A DNA stretch of 43,662 nucleotides from Chara braunii (Eukaryota; Streptophyta; Charophyceae; Charales; Characeae), in assembly GCA_003427395.1 (NCBI GenBank), contig BFEA01000772.1:66630-110291 (forward strand), given 5' to 3'. Under the pieces are notes generated by a model. That model was not told where the DNA came from and searched no databases. It saw nothing but the letters and a program-made list of their open reading frames with translations. This document shows, one piece after another, positions 10,650 to 19,745 of the stretch. Both the position numbers and the translations under genes were made by a program. The number at the start of each line of letters is the position of its first letter. Position 1 is the first letter of the stretch.

Positions 10650-11600
10650 ATAGGTCAGGCCACCTGAACTTACAGAGCGCGCCCAACTTAACCAGGCCTA
10701 AAGTCAGGATACCTAAACTTATAGAGCGTCCTGACTTGGCCAAGTATACACAAACAAAGGGCACTACTACTTTTCTCTTCCTTGGGCATATGACTAGACC
10801 ACTCTAGTCGCCCTGAACTGTTTAATTAGCCAAGTTATATATATCTCTCTGCACTTAGTCTTCCAAACGGACATAGGGCTGAGCCGCTTATCTTAGAACG
10901 TTGCTCAGTCTGCCCAAGTTTACCTTCAGTTATATCTCTTTAGTTATACTCTCTTCGAATTACGATAAGCTATAGTCAGGTTGTCCAATCTTATGGAACC
11001 CGCGCCTGACTAGCCTGTTCGTAGATAAAATAATAATACAGTATAGCCAGATTATACCATTGGGTTCCAGCATGTACGAGGCTTCGAGTCAAACCCCCTG
11101 AACTTACAGAAGGGTCTGCCTCTCCACCTGATTCCTTTCTCTCTGAGCCTTCCTGTGCGTGGGATTGGGTCAAGCCCCCTGAACTTACAGAAGGGCTTGC
11201 CCCTTTGTCAGGTTCATTCCCTTAAAACAGATGCAGGAGGAGACTGAGCGACCTGATTTTACAGAACAGCTCGGCCCCCTCGCTCAGGACCAAAAGAAAC
11301 TCAGGAAAACCCAAAGAAAACCAGGGAACTCAAGGCACCAAAACTTATTGAGCGCCCTGAGTTCCTGAAAGTCAATCACAGTCAAACCCCTCGCAAGTCA
11401 GAGCAGTCAGGACACCTAAACTTATAGAACGTCCTGACCCTCCACGCAACTCACAGCACTGGGTCTCCCTAAACTTATAAGGATATCCAGCCTCCAGAGC
11501 TTCAGGCTACCTAAACTTATAGAGCGGCCTGATGCTCCATGCATGCCAAAAGTAAAAGCGCTGGGCTTCCCCAAACTTAAGGGGACCTCCCATCCTTAAC
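10650..11600. repeat. Array of hairpins with conserved loop and variable stems
   Basis: About a dozen short inverted repeats share a loop close to CCTAAACTTATAGAGCG, but their stems differ in sequence while remaining self-complementary. Clear members (left arm/right arm): 10701-10709/10729-10737 AAGTCAGGA/TCCTGACTT; 10877-10884/10903-10910 GGCTGAGC/GCTCAGTC; 10974-10980/11005-11011 AGTCAGG/CCTGACT; 11167-11177/11193-11202 on CAAGCCC/GGGCTTG; 11244-11249/11269-11274; 11325-11336/11354-11365 (11 of 12 pairs); 11406-11413/11431-11438 GTCAGGAC/GTCCTGAC; 11459-11468/11481-11490; 11497-11507/11527-11537. Weaker ones lie near 10652, 11088 and 11561. No protein frame is evident. Confidence 0.85.
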
Positions 11601-12300
11601 GACCCAACCAGACTACACACAATACTGCCTTCCTCCCAACCTTCCCCCAGATGCAACCCTCGTTCGTTCACAATCTGCTTTCAAGCAATCAACAAAGTCT
11701 GAAGCTGAGGTTTGCACACACATTCCTCTTTTTCAGCCTGACTTATGTCCTGAAAATCAAACTCGAAGCCAAGTACAGGATTCACGCAGTACGCTCAGTC
11801 AACCCATAGAAAGACGTACAGATAGGGGTTATAGTTGGGTTTATAGGAGTCAGGGAATTACCACTCAGTTGCTTGCCTCCAGGACTCCGCCTGAGTCCCG
11901 GCAGAGCTCCTGCAATCGGTGGGGCAACCTCCCACAAAGGCCTTGGCGCGGCTTACGGGTTGCAATCCCGCCTGCCGCCTTCCTCTCAGAACCAATGGAC
12001 TAGACTTCAGAGTAAGAAGGGCAGAAGGAGGGAGTTTTCAGACACTCGAGATCCAAGAGGGGGTGCCCTCAAACTCGCAGGAGAGGGCCTTGATACCTGG
12101 ATACGCCTGAGGGCCCCGCAATGGTGGCCAAACTGTAGCAGCTCGGTCAAATTGAAGTCAAACCGCCGACTGTTGGCCCCCTGACGATCCCCTGAAGCGC
12201 AGTAGCAACCCCCTTCGCAACTACTCCCTCCACGCTGCAACCCCCAACCTCCCTCGCAGTTCGGTCACTCCTCCTTAGCCCAAGTGCTGCCACCCGGCAG
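11601..12300. other. Element 1 leader, no gene seen
   Basis: Non-repetitive sequence with no supported gene. The open stretches here lack codon structure and recognisable motifs. Confidence 0.5.
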
Positions 12301-12311
12301 CCTGTAACAGT

Positions 12312-12405
12312 CGGCAATAGCCAGCAGCGGCACGCATCAATATGCAGCAATCATCAGCAGCGGCACGCAGCATTATGCGGCAATCAATAGCAGCGGCATT
12401 AGCAG
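12312..12405. repeat. Short tandem repeat of ~33 bp
   Basis: Two and a half copies of a unit starting AGCAGCGGCACGCA and containing a TATGCAGCAATCA-like word lie in a row. The following 300 bp is rich in GCAGC words. No coding evidence. Confidence 0.7.
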
Positions 12406-14240
12406 TTTGCGCGCAGTATGTAGCCGCTGCTTGTGGACGGCCAACAGCAGCCTGCACTTCTGCGGCCGGTCCGCTGCACCTTGCCTCATATGTTGGGCAC
12501 CACATATAGTGTGCAACAGTCGCAAGCCCCTGGCACGGCAGGAAGCCACTAGCTGCAGCAGCCGTGGGGCCGCACCGGGAAAGCACGGTGGTCGGTAGTC
12601 CCTGCCGGTGGTACAGTGGTATGCCGTAGCCAGCCCAACAGAAGCCGACAGTGTCCAGCCAGCAGCGTCACATAACCGCCCTCTTCCTCTGCCACCGCGG
12701 TCAACTCCAGCCAGGTAGCTGCCCGGCCGGCTTCTTCTCCATACGTGTCGAAGGGTAAACTGAGCCTTCTACTGGGTCACGGCCAGGTACCCTGCAGCTC
12801 ACTACTGCAACCGGCTCCTCGGTGCTCCCCACATCGCCGCCTTAGCCCAGCAGATGCATACCTTCCCTTCGTCCTTTTCCCACCACTCCGCCAGCTTCTC
12901 TCCTTCGACTTCGCCACCTCCCTGTTGCCTCTTCGCGTGCACCTGGCCCCGCTTCACTCTTAGATTCGCCCCTTTCTTCCTCTGGCCCTTGTATGCACCT
13001 GGACGCGAAAAGCGTCCAGGTTCTTTTTCTTCATTTCCCTTTTGTGTACGGACTGCAGCCATCCGATCACATCACTGAGCCCAACTTAAGTCTCTTTCTG
13101 CGAGGGCACAGATGAATACACTGTGTTTTCCAGCTATCGCCTGCAGGAAGATCGAAAGAGGCTGCTCCACAGCAGAATGAGCAACAGGCCTGCCAACAGG
13201 CAAGTTATACAGCCCCACAGCCTGTTCTCACCAACTCTGCTCAGCGGGCAGGCGACGTCCTGGCCAGCAGTGATCCGTGGCCTTGATGGCCTCCTTGGTG
13301 CTCAGCTGCTGAGATGAGCAACACCCTCAGCTAATGATCAGGTAAGTATACTGACCCTGCCGCCTGTTGCCCGCTGCAATGGTCCACTAGGATGGGTCTT
13401 TTCTCGGCTACTCAGGTAAGTCTCGCCCAGTCTCTCTCCTGGCTGCTAGTCCTTTCTACAGCCCCCCCCCCTTATGCACCATACCCAACTCCTCAACCAC
13501 TGTTTCCCCACCGCTGTCTTTTCCGCCATTCCTTTTCTTCGAACCCCCTGCACTTGTAAGTGGTCGTTTCGCCCCTCCGCCCCATGTATCTGGTCGGTGA
13601 TAGTGCCCATATTCATTCTACTTCGTACTCTACGAGAACGGCACAGTCATAAACACTGTCGTCGTTGGTTCCTCGACAGGCCTGCCCTTTCGACGATACA
13701 ACCCAACCCGATCACGTAAGCACGCCCTACGTCCACCAAGTTTAAGAGTGAATTTTCCCGCAAAAAAGACCCAGATAGACTGCTACTCCTACGCGAACTC
13801 GATGCTCTATCTCTGCGCACTTACTACAACGACCATTCACGAAACCAACACTCTGTAGCAAAGACTAACGTTGGATGTTGCATCCCCTACCTCTAGAAGT
13901 CTCGACTTTGCGTTTTGCTTCGGTCGAATCTGTAAAGAATCGGGCGATGCACCGGGCTCGTACCTCGACTGGTTCTTCTCCTCCCGTCCATTCTCCGTAT
14001 CCTAGCGCAGCCCAGAACTCGCCTAACTCTAAACTTACTAACTTTTTTCCATTACTGACCTCATATTCTGACTTGCAGCTATAGAAAACCTCTATTTAGC
14101 ATCCTCCCTCGCCCCATTCCGCGGAGAACCGGGGGAGAACGACATTTCCCATCTCTCCATCTCTTTGCTCCCGACTACTCCGTGGACGATATCTTCACTC
14201 TAACTCTATTTCTACTAACTCACTAACTAATCTACCCTCA
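12406..14240. other. Element 1 leader, GC-rich pyrimidine-biased segment
   Basis: No gene supported. It has a perfect 10-bp hairpin at 12997-13021 (ACCTGGACGC/GCGTCCAGGT, loop GAAAA) and two CAGGTAAGT words near 13341 and 13414. Words such as GTGCACCTGG and TTAGATTCGCCC recur here and again at 14.2-15.2 kb, pointing to an old degenerate array. Confidence 0.5.
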
Positions 14241-14244
14241 GAGT

Positions 14245-14450
14245 CATGTTCGCCCGGGGTTAAAACCCCGATGTAGCATGTCTCCCCGCTCGTTTTCCTC
14301 CGGAAACGAGCGAGGTGAGTTTTCTCCTCCCCGACACTCCCCTTCCACCATAGCCCCACGGACCTTTCTTTCTTACTAACTCCTAATCCGCCGACTTTCT
14401 ACTGAAACTAACTATACCGTTAGATTCGCCCGGGGCCAAAACCCCGGGAT
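14245..14450. repeat. Cluster of three GC-rich hairpins
   Basis: The hairpins are 14255-14261/14264-14270 (CGGGGTT/AACCCCG), 14287-14295/14304-14312 (CGCTCGTTT/AAACGAGCG) and 14429-14435/14442-14448 (CCCGGGG/CCCCGGG). The first and third sit in related flanks beginning TTCGCCCGGGG, so they look like diverged copies whose stems stayed paired. Confidence 0.65.
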
Positions 14451-14912
14451 CGGCTCTTCCTTCGCCTGAAACCATGGACTCTCGCAAGGTTGGCTCTCTT
14501 CTTGCTGCGCTCGACTCTCCTTTCCACCATCCTTCTTCCCGAATGCACCTGGCGCAGGGCCCCACCAGGTTCATTCCTCCTTTCCACTACCTTGCCCGTC
14601 TCCCCGTTCTACCGGCTTCCTCCTTCCGTCTGCCTCGACCCCCGCCCGACAGTCGCCTTTCTCTCCGTCTCAGCCTACCGATGGACCCAGTCGCAGACCG
14701 CGTCCGGGTGCGTTCACCCTTTCTCTGCGCTGTGTCTCGGCCCACTACTGCTCCCCGCACTGCTCACCGGCTACCGATCCCGTACGCAGTTGGCGCCCCC
14801 GTCGCAAAGCTCCTCCCCGACTAATGTTGACGTCTTCGAACCACGCAGCCCGACGGCTACCGAATGCTGGGCAAAAAGCCTTCAGCCGCCGGGTCATCTT
14901 CCTCTTATACAG

Positions 14913-14983
14913 GTTGTCCCTTGCGCAGGGACCGTGCCAATCTTCGCTGTATCGTTCCAATTTTGACAGAAGTCTCGAAGGAC
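14913..14983 (-). ncRNA. U6 snRNA-like segment, copy 1 (degenerate)
   Basis: On the minus strand this reads like the 5' two thirds of U6: a GTCCTTCGAGAC cap-stem-like start, then AAATTGGAACGATAC, then AGCGAAGATTGGC where U6 has the ACAGAGA-box region, then a CCTGCGCAAGG-like word. The 3' third is missing. It is a fossil, not a functional gene, and lies in the same direction as element 1 transcription. Confidence 0.68.
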
Positions 14984-15246
14984 CCGATTGGGGCAATGCC
15001 CCGCGGCTCCCCCTCCGTCGGCCTCTCATGTTTTCTGCGTGCACCTGGCACTGTCCCACACCCACATTCATCCCCCCCGTAGTGTTCCACTCCGCCGTCC
15101 TCTGGCCGTAGCGCTTGGTCCTACGGCCGAGCGCAAAGCCGCTCTACACTCCCCCTCACAGCAGCGTAGCACCGGCCGGCCAGCCCCGCGACTCACTCTT
15201 ACTCCCGCATGAACCTGGCGGGGCCCGCGTTTGGGTTCTCTTCCCT

Positions 15247-15330
15247 TTTTGCGTGCCTCCCCCCTCCTCGCGCAGGGGCCATGCAAATCTTCTTTGTATC
15301 GTTCCAACTTTAACGGATGTCCCGAAAGAC
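15247..15330 (-). ncRNA. U6 snRNA-like segment, copy 2 (best preserved)
   Basis: The minus strand has GTCTTTCGGGACATCCG, then AGTTGGAACGATACAAAG, then AAGATTTGCATGGCCCC, then TGCGCGAGG and a GCACGCAAAAA word. These match the plant U6 order from the 5' stem-loop to the region before the 3' end. The ACAGAGA box reads ACAAAGA. No Pol III terminator or plant U6 promoter elements are evident beside it. Confidence 0.72.
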
Positions 15331-15564
15331 GTGGCCGGCGCGACTCGGTACCCCTACGGCACCACTGCCGGTAGAGGCCACGACTCTCTCCCCTTGGCTT
15401 TCGGCATGCCCCTAGTCCGGCCTGCGTCCGGATTCATCCCCGGGTTCCCTTCTTACTTCATCCCTACATACATAGGGCCAGGCAAATCCTTTCTGCCTTT
15501 CACGTACTCCCCTGGCCCATCCCATGTCCGGGTTCACTCCCGGACCTTGCAAATGTTGACTTTG

Positions 15565-15622
15565 CACAACGGCCGTACTAATCCCCACTGTATCCTCCCA
15601 AATTTTGCGGATGCCCCGAAGC
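15565..15622 (-). ncRNA. U6 snRNA-like segment, copy 3 (most degenerate)
   Basis: The minus strand has GCTTCGGGGCATCCGC, then AAATTTGGGAGGATACAG and a GGGGATTAGTACGGCC stretch, in U6 order. A fourth, weaker match may lie at 15473-15505. All copies share one orientation and sit about 300-335 bp apart, and copies 1 and 3 are each followed by a GGGGC...GCCCC hairpin. They therefore look like parts of a tandemly repeated unit. Confidence 0.55.
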
Positions 15623-15639
15623 ATCCACACGGGGCAGCG

Positions 15640-18055
15640 CCCCATGGCACGGCCAAAGGCCAATCGGCCCTTGTACTAACCTACCGGTGGGGAGCAACAG
15701 GCGCACACAGGCAAGCCCCGCAAATACAACGCACTCCACGTGACCCTGCATCAGGCCCGATATCGCGTCCCAAAACGGGACGCGAGCAAAACGAAAATAA
15801 ACAGAGAAAACAAAGGTAGGAATAGTAAAAGTAAAATGGGGGTGTTAACGAGGAGCTCTACGGGTCGGCCCTCCTCCTCCTCCGCCGTGCCCGCAAACAA
15901 AACGGAGGGGGATAGCCCGAGCGGGCCCTCAACCCCTCGGTCCTCTCCACGCCGCTCTGCAGCGGTTGCTGCGCCGACGCCCGCTGGTCTCGACCCCCGA
16001 ACCTCCATAGTAACAGTCCACTGTCGTAACCTATAGGGCTATGCCCAAGCCTAAGACCAGCGCCCGCATACCATACAAGGCGGCGCGACCCTGCGCTCAG
16101 GGCCAGGGGAATGGGTCTGAGCCTCCTCTCTGCCTACAACCGTGCGCGCGGCCGCCCTGCGTCTGCGCCGACTTACCAAGCTGTACCACGGCCACCACCC
16201 GCGCCACTCCGCGTGCCAAGACTTGCCGCAGTCACACTATCGCCGTCACCGCCGCCGTCGAAGTCGTCCTCCATACGGACGCGTAACTCAATCAAACATC
16301 TCGGCCAAAGACAAATATCTTTAAATCCTAGTCTAACCAAGAATAAACAAAAATAAAAATAGAGATAAAATAGAAACGAACCAGCCGGCGTCCGCGCCGA
16401 CTTTATAATCAAGATAGAAACAGAATCACGCGCGCCTCAAACCTGCGCGCCCACGCACTCTTTACTCTAGTCAACGTAATCATAGACACAGCCGCGCCTA
16501 GCGCGGTATACTTAGACCTTAAACCGAACCACTTTCTGTCACTTGCAAAAACCAGGGCGGATACCCTTGTAAGGGTATTCGCGCCGACACTGGTACTAGC
16601 TGAAATCCTAGACCTGGCACTATCCTCAGCGACCCTCGCTCTTCTTGCCGTTGTTCTCTCTCTGGCCTCTCTCCGCAGTTTCCTCTCGTCTCCTGGACCT
16701 AACTCTAGGAGGTCGAGTGAGAGCAGTACTATGAGTAGTCCTACGGTCATCCACTAACAACTCCTCACTAGTGCTTGCATCACTCATGAGCTATAGTGTG
16801 TGTGATCTAAACTAGAATCCACACTGAATCCTACCTCAGCATGCCACACAACCGATTATGATACACCGCTAACTTCGGTCGGCCTGGATAGAAACAGTTA
16901 GGTGGTTAGGTGTCAACCAATGTCAGATCCTACAGGGAATATTAAATCTATTTTTAGATTACTCTGATACAGATGGCATTGCAGCAAAGAATATATTACT
17001 CTATCTGCAGTTGTGTGTCAGTTGTTAGTCAAGTCCATAACAACTAAATAATCAAAAATAAAAATAATGCTCCCTGCAGAGATGTATGCTGGATGGCAGT
17101 TTATCTAATTAATGCCACGACGAACAGTTGTCGGAATCCAACCCTTTCCCTGTATCCCTCTTGAGTAGTCACTTTGTGTTGACGTTCCTAGGCATCTGGT
17201 TGAGCAGCGTGCCTAAAGGTGTGCAATCCGACCCACCCCTGTGCCCCAAGTCAACGCCGAACTTGCCAGCCCCTCCACATTATTTATCCTCGCATGCAAC
17301 GAGCCTTACACCCGGTTTGATCTGGCTGATGAGGAGGCATTTAAGGAGATCCCCCGTAACTCCTCAGGAATTATTTAACATCGTAGACAGGACGACGATC
17401 ACAACGAGAATCAACACCGAGTCCCCACCAGAAATATTTAGAGACGGTCTGGTAAGCGTTTGTTCAAAGGGCTGGCATGCCCTGCATGACCTCTATTGCG
17501 CAGCAGCAGAACCAAGGACTTGCGGCAAAGCATGCGTGTGCTAGTCCCAACGGGTTGGCATGGTGACCGTGACCCGAGTGCTTCGTCCAGGGCCCTTCAG
17601 AGGCATTGCTCGTCTCCCACCAGCTTGCTGCCCAGGAAGAATGTCGACTCTCAAGGTTGAGCGCTCGGAACACCTCACATTGAGAGGACTCTCAAAGAGA
17701 AGACTCACTTCCTCACGGTAAGAAGCAATGAAGAGGGTAGATAAGGAAGGAAGCAACATACCTCATAATGCTGCCCCCAACCACAGATTTCTCACCGGCA
17801 ACCTGATGTGCATTTATGATGACCGGTCTTTGCCTCGGCACAACCAACAGCAGAATGTAGTTCCACCTCGGCTTAAATGCCACATCAGCGAGCTCTCATC
17901 ATCCAGCGTACAGCCCTAATGTCACCACATAGCTTCCTGGCGTGCCCACACGACCCTGGGCCGCCTTACGTTCAACGCCCAAGCCTTATCACTGCCCCAC
18001 ACCTCATGCGAAGCACCAAACAGCTATTGTGAAGAACCAATGAGCGCAGTTCGAA
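15640..18055. other. Element 1 leader, segment next to the 5' LTR
   Basis: No gene supported. Two open stretches (plus strand 15740-16036, minus strand 16409-16750) have low-complexity, Arg/Ser-rich translations and no family motif. The segment 16800-18050 becomes AT-richer and shows no repeat that I can define. Confidence 0.5.
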
Positions 18056-18070
18056 CCAGCTCGGATACCA
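18056..18070 (-). other. Primer-binding site of element 1
   Basis: The minus strand reads TGGTATCCGAGCTGG three bases inside the 5' LTR. The first 12 bases match the complement of plant initiator Met-tRNA 3' end (TGGTATCAGAGC) with one change. This is where the tRNA would prime minus-strand cDNA. Confidence 0.82.
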
Positions 18071-18073
18071 AAT

Positions 18074-19060
18074 TGCAAGGAAAATGAACAGAAGCGAGAT
18101 GACAATATTCAGATTGCACAATCACATTGAAAGCCAAATGGTAACACAGTGTTCAGGAAGCAGCATTGCACCAATATAACACCAATGGAGAATCGTAGCA
18201 CTGAAAGTCAATGTCAATGAGAGCTTGCTCTCGCCACCACCAACATATGTATCCAGTCTCTATCTCCCTACTTGGCGCTCGGCGCCCAGCCTACTCCCTA
18301 CACAACTACTACTAGCCTACTAATTGACAATGCAACTGTTGACGTCAACAGCATCCGAAGTACTTGAAGATGTCGCCCATGCAGAACCATCGCCAATACC
18401 AGGTATGTGTCCTCACATCATCATCATCATCATCCTTCTCTCTCCCCCTTGACTCTCTCTCACGTCTCCCTTTGTTGTACACCCGAAGACCACCCCTGCG
18501 CCTCACTGCCAGCTATGGAGGCTGGGCTATGGCGCTGCCCTCAGCAGCGCCCTGCTCCCTGCACGACCAACGTGCCTGCACCTCGCCGCTCAGCGCTAGC
18601 AGCAGCCCACGAGCTTCAGCTCCAGCACCGCTGCCGCCAGCATGCGAGTGCCTGAATGGCTGGCCAGGCAACGAGCTCTTTCCTATATGGCAAGAGCCTG
18701 CCTCATTCGGCAGCCCGGCTGGACTGGCCTGGGCCCAGAAGCTTCCGGTAGGCCCCAGGATGCTGTGCCTCTGGTGCAGCTACTGGGCCTCATTCGGTTG
18801 GGCCTCCCAACTGTCTGTGTATGAGGCTGCGAATCTCGCCCAGGGCGTGTGCTTTTGGAAAGCCCTAGAAGGCCTGGGAATTTCCACGCTGCTCGGCCTG
18901 TGTTTCCCTTCAACCAACTGGCGCGATGAGACTGCCTGGACCCCAAATGCGAAATTGGCAGCCAAGGGCCTCTCGTGATTTGTTAGGCCCGCCTTCACTT
19001 AGGGCGGGCACATATGCTGCAGAGGGGCCCTTAGGCCTGCCGAGGACCCATATCCTCGCA
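18074..19060 (-). mobile_element. Element 1, 5' LTR
   Basis: A 987-bp LTR matching 1631-2632 along its whole length with roughly 35 substitutions by eye and a 15-bp deletion. The dyad promoter candidate near 18679-18698 has lost one base of its symmetry (TATATGGCAAG). TG and CA ends are present, and CCAC follows the outer edge. Confidence 0.95.
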
Positions 19061-19078
19061 CCACTCATATTCCTTGCA
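19061..19078 (+). mobile_element. Old plus-strand LTR, 3' remnant
   Basis: After the CCAC duplication the sequence ends in TCCTTGCA, the same terminus as the other LTRs read on their coding strands. This supplies the missing end of the LTR interrupted at 1630. No primer site follows, so it was a 3' LTR or a solo LTR. Confidence 0.6.
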
Positions 19079-19086
19079 TAAGTAGG

Positions 19087-19302
19087 CCTGGAGGTTTGTG
19101 AGCTTTCTTGCCCTACCTTAATGCATTCTGATAAATCAACCCCATCCATGCTCCTCTTCCGCTCGTTGTTTGACCCATTATTCTATATAATTGAACGTGG
19201 GTCCATCGAACTGTCCCGTATCTTATAACCAACTTTGACTTTGCAGTCCTGGAGGTTTATTCGGTTTCTTGCCCTACCTTAACGCATTCTAATAAACCAA
19301 GC
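19087..19302. repeat. Direct duplication, ~55-bp units 160 bp apart
   Basis: A unit beginning CCTGGAGGTTT and containing TTTCTTGCCCTACCTTAA, GCATTCT and ATAAA occurs at 19087-19139 and at 19248-19302, with a few substitutions. No gene is associated. Confidence 0.85.
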
Positions 19303-19385
19303 CTGTTCTTCTGGGTCTACCTCTAATTCTGTGATGTCCAGTGTTGGACCCGCCGACGGTCGGCGGCCCTTGACTAGTCGGCTGC

Positions 19386-19745
19386 NNNNNNNNNNNNNNN
19401 NNNNNNNNNNNNNNNNNNNNNNNNNNNNNNNNNNNNNNNNNNNNNNNNNNNNNNNNNNNNNNNNNNNNNNNNNNNNNNNNNNNNNNNNNNNNNNNNNNNN
19501 NNNNNNNNNNNNNNNNNNNNNNNNNNNNNNNNNNNNNNNNNNNNNNNNNNNNNNNNNNNNNNNNNNNNNNNNNNNNNNNNNNNNNNNNNNNNNNNNNNNN
19601 NNNNNNNNNNNNNNNNNNNNNNNNNNNNNNNNNNNNNNNNNNNNNNNNNNNNNNNNNNNNNNNNNNNNNNNNNNNNNNNNNNNNNNNNNNNNNNNNNNNN
19701 NNNNNNNNNNNNNNNNNNNNNNNNNNNNNNNNNNNNNNNNNNNNN
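19386..19745. other. Assembly gap (360 N)
   Basis: Unknown sequence. The left edge of element 2's 5' LTR falls in or beside it. The 40 bases before the gap (CCGCCGACGGTCGGCGG and then AGTCGGCTGC) resemble LTR sequence found at 27991-28024, so the gap may hide more LTR-like DNA. Confidence 0.99.

Larger units (their letters stand above)
1631..19060 (-). mobile_element. Element 1: 17.4-kb Ty3/gypsy LTR retrotransposon, defective
   Basis: Two direct LTRs of about 1 kb flank the element. On the coding (minus) strand they begin TGCGAGG and end CCTTGCA. A purine tract abuts the 3' LTR, a tRNA-iMet-like primer site lies 3 bases inside the 5' LTR, and CCAC occurs on both outer edges (1627-1630 and 19061-19064). 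The internal order gag, protease, RT, RNase H, integrase, chromodomain-like tail is that of a Ty3/gypsy chromovirus. Its 17.4-kb length comes from about 10 kb of noncoding DNA between gag and the 5' LTR. Many stops and frameshifts show it is dead. The two LTRs differ by roughly 3-4% by eye plus a 15-bp indel, so the insertion is not recent. Confidence 0.93.

Noticed and set aside
10650-11600. CRISPR-like array
   Set aside because: Repeats are short, spacing is irregular, the stems rather than spacers vary, and the surroundings are a eukaryotic retrotransposon.
13341-13422. CAGGTAAGT words as splice donors, or ACTTACCTG as U1 snRNA 5' ends
   Set aside because: Only 8-9 bases match and no U1 sequence continues beyond. 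Similar words recur by chance or as isolated donors at 21449, 40830 and 42043.
14530-14575. Another U6-like copy
   Set aside because: GGCGCAGGGCCCC is suggestive, but the GGAACGATAC core is absent.
14474-15819. Long Pro/Arg-rich open frames on the plus strand
   Set aside because: They lie antisense to element 1 in GC-rich repeats, overlap each other in several frames and show no family motif.
15740-16750. Possible small genes (plus 15740-16036, minus 16409-16750)
   Set aside because: Low-complexity Ser/Arg/Ala composition and no start context, splice pattern or homologous motif that I could recognise.
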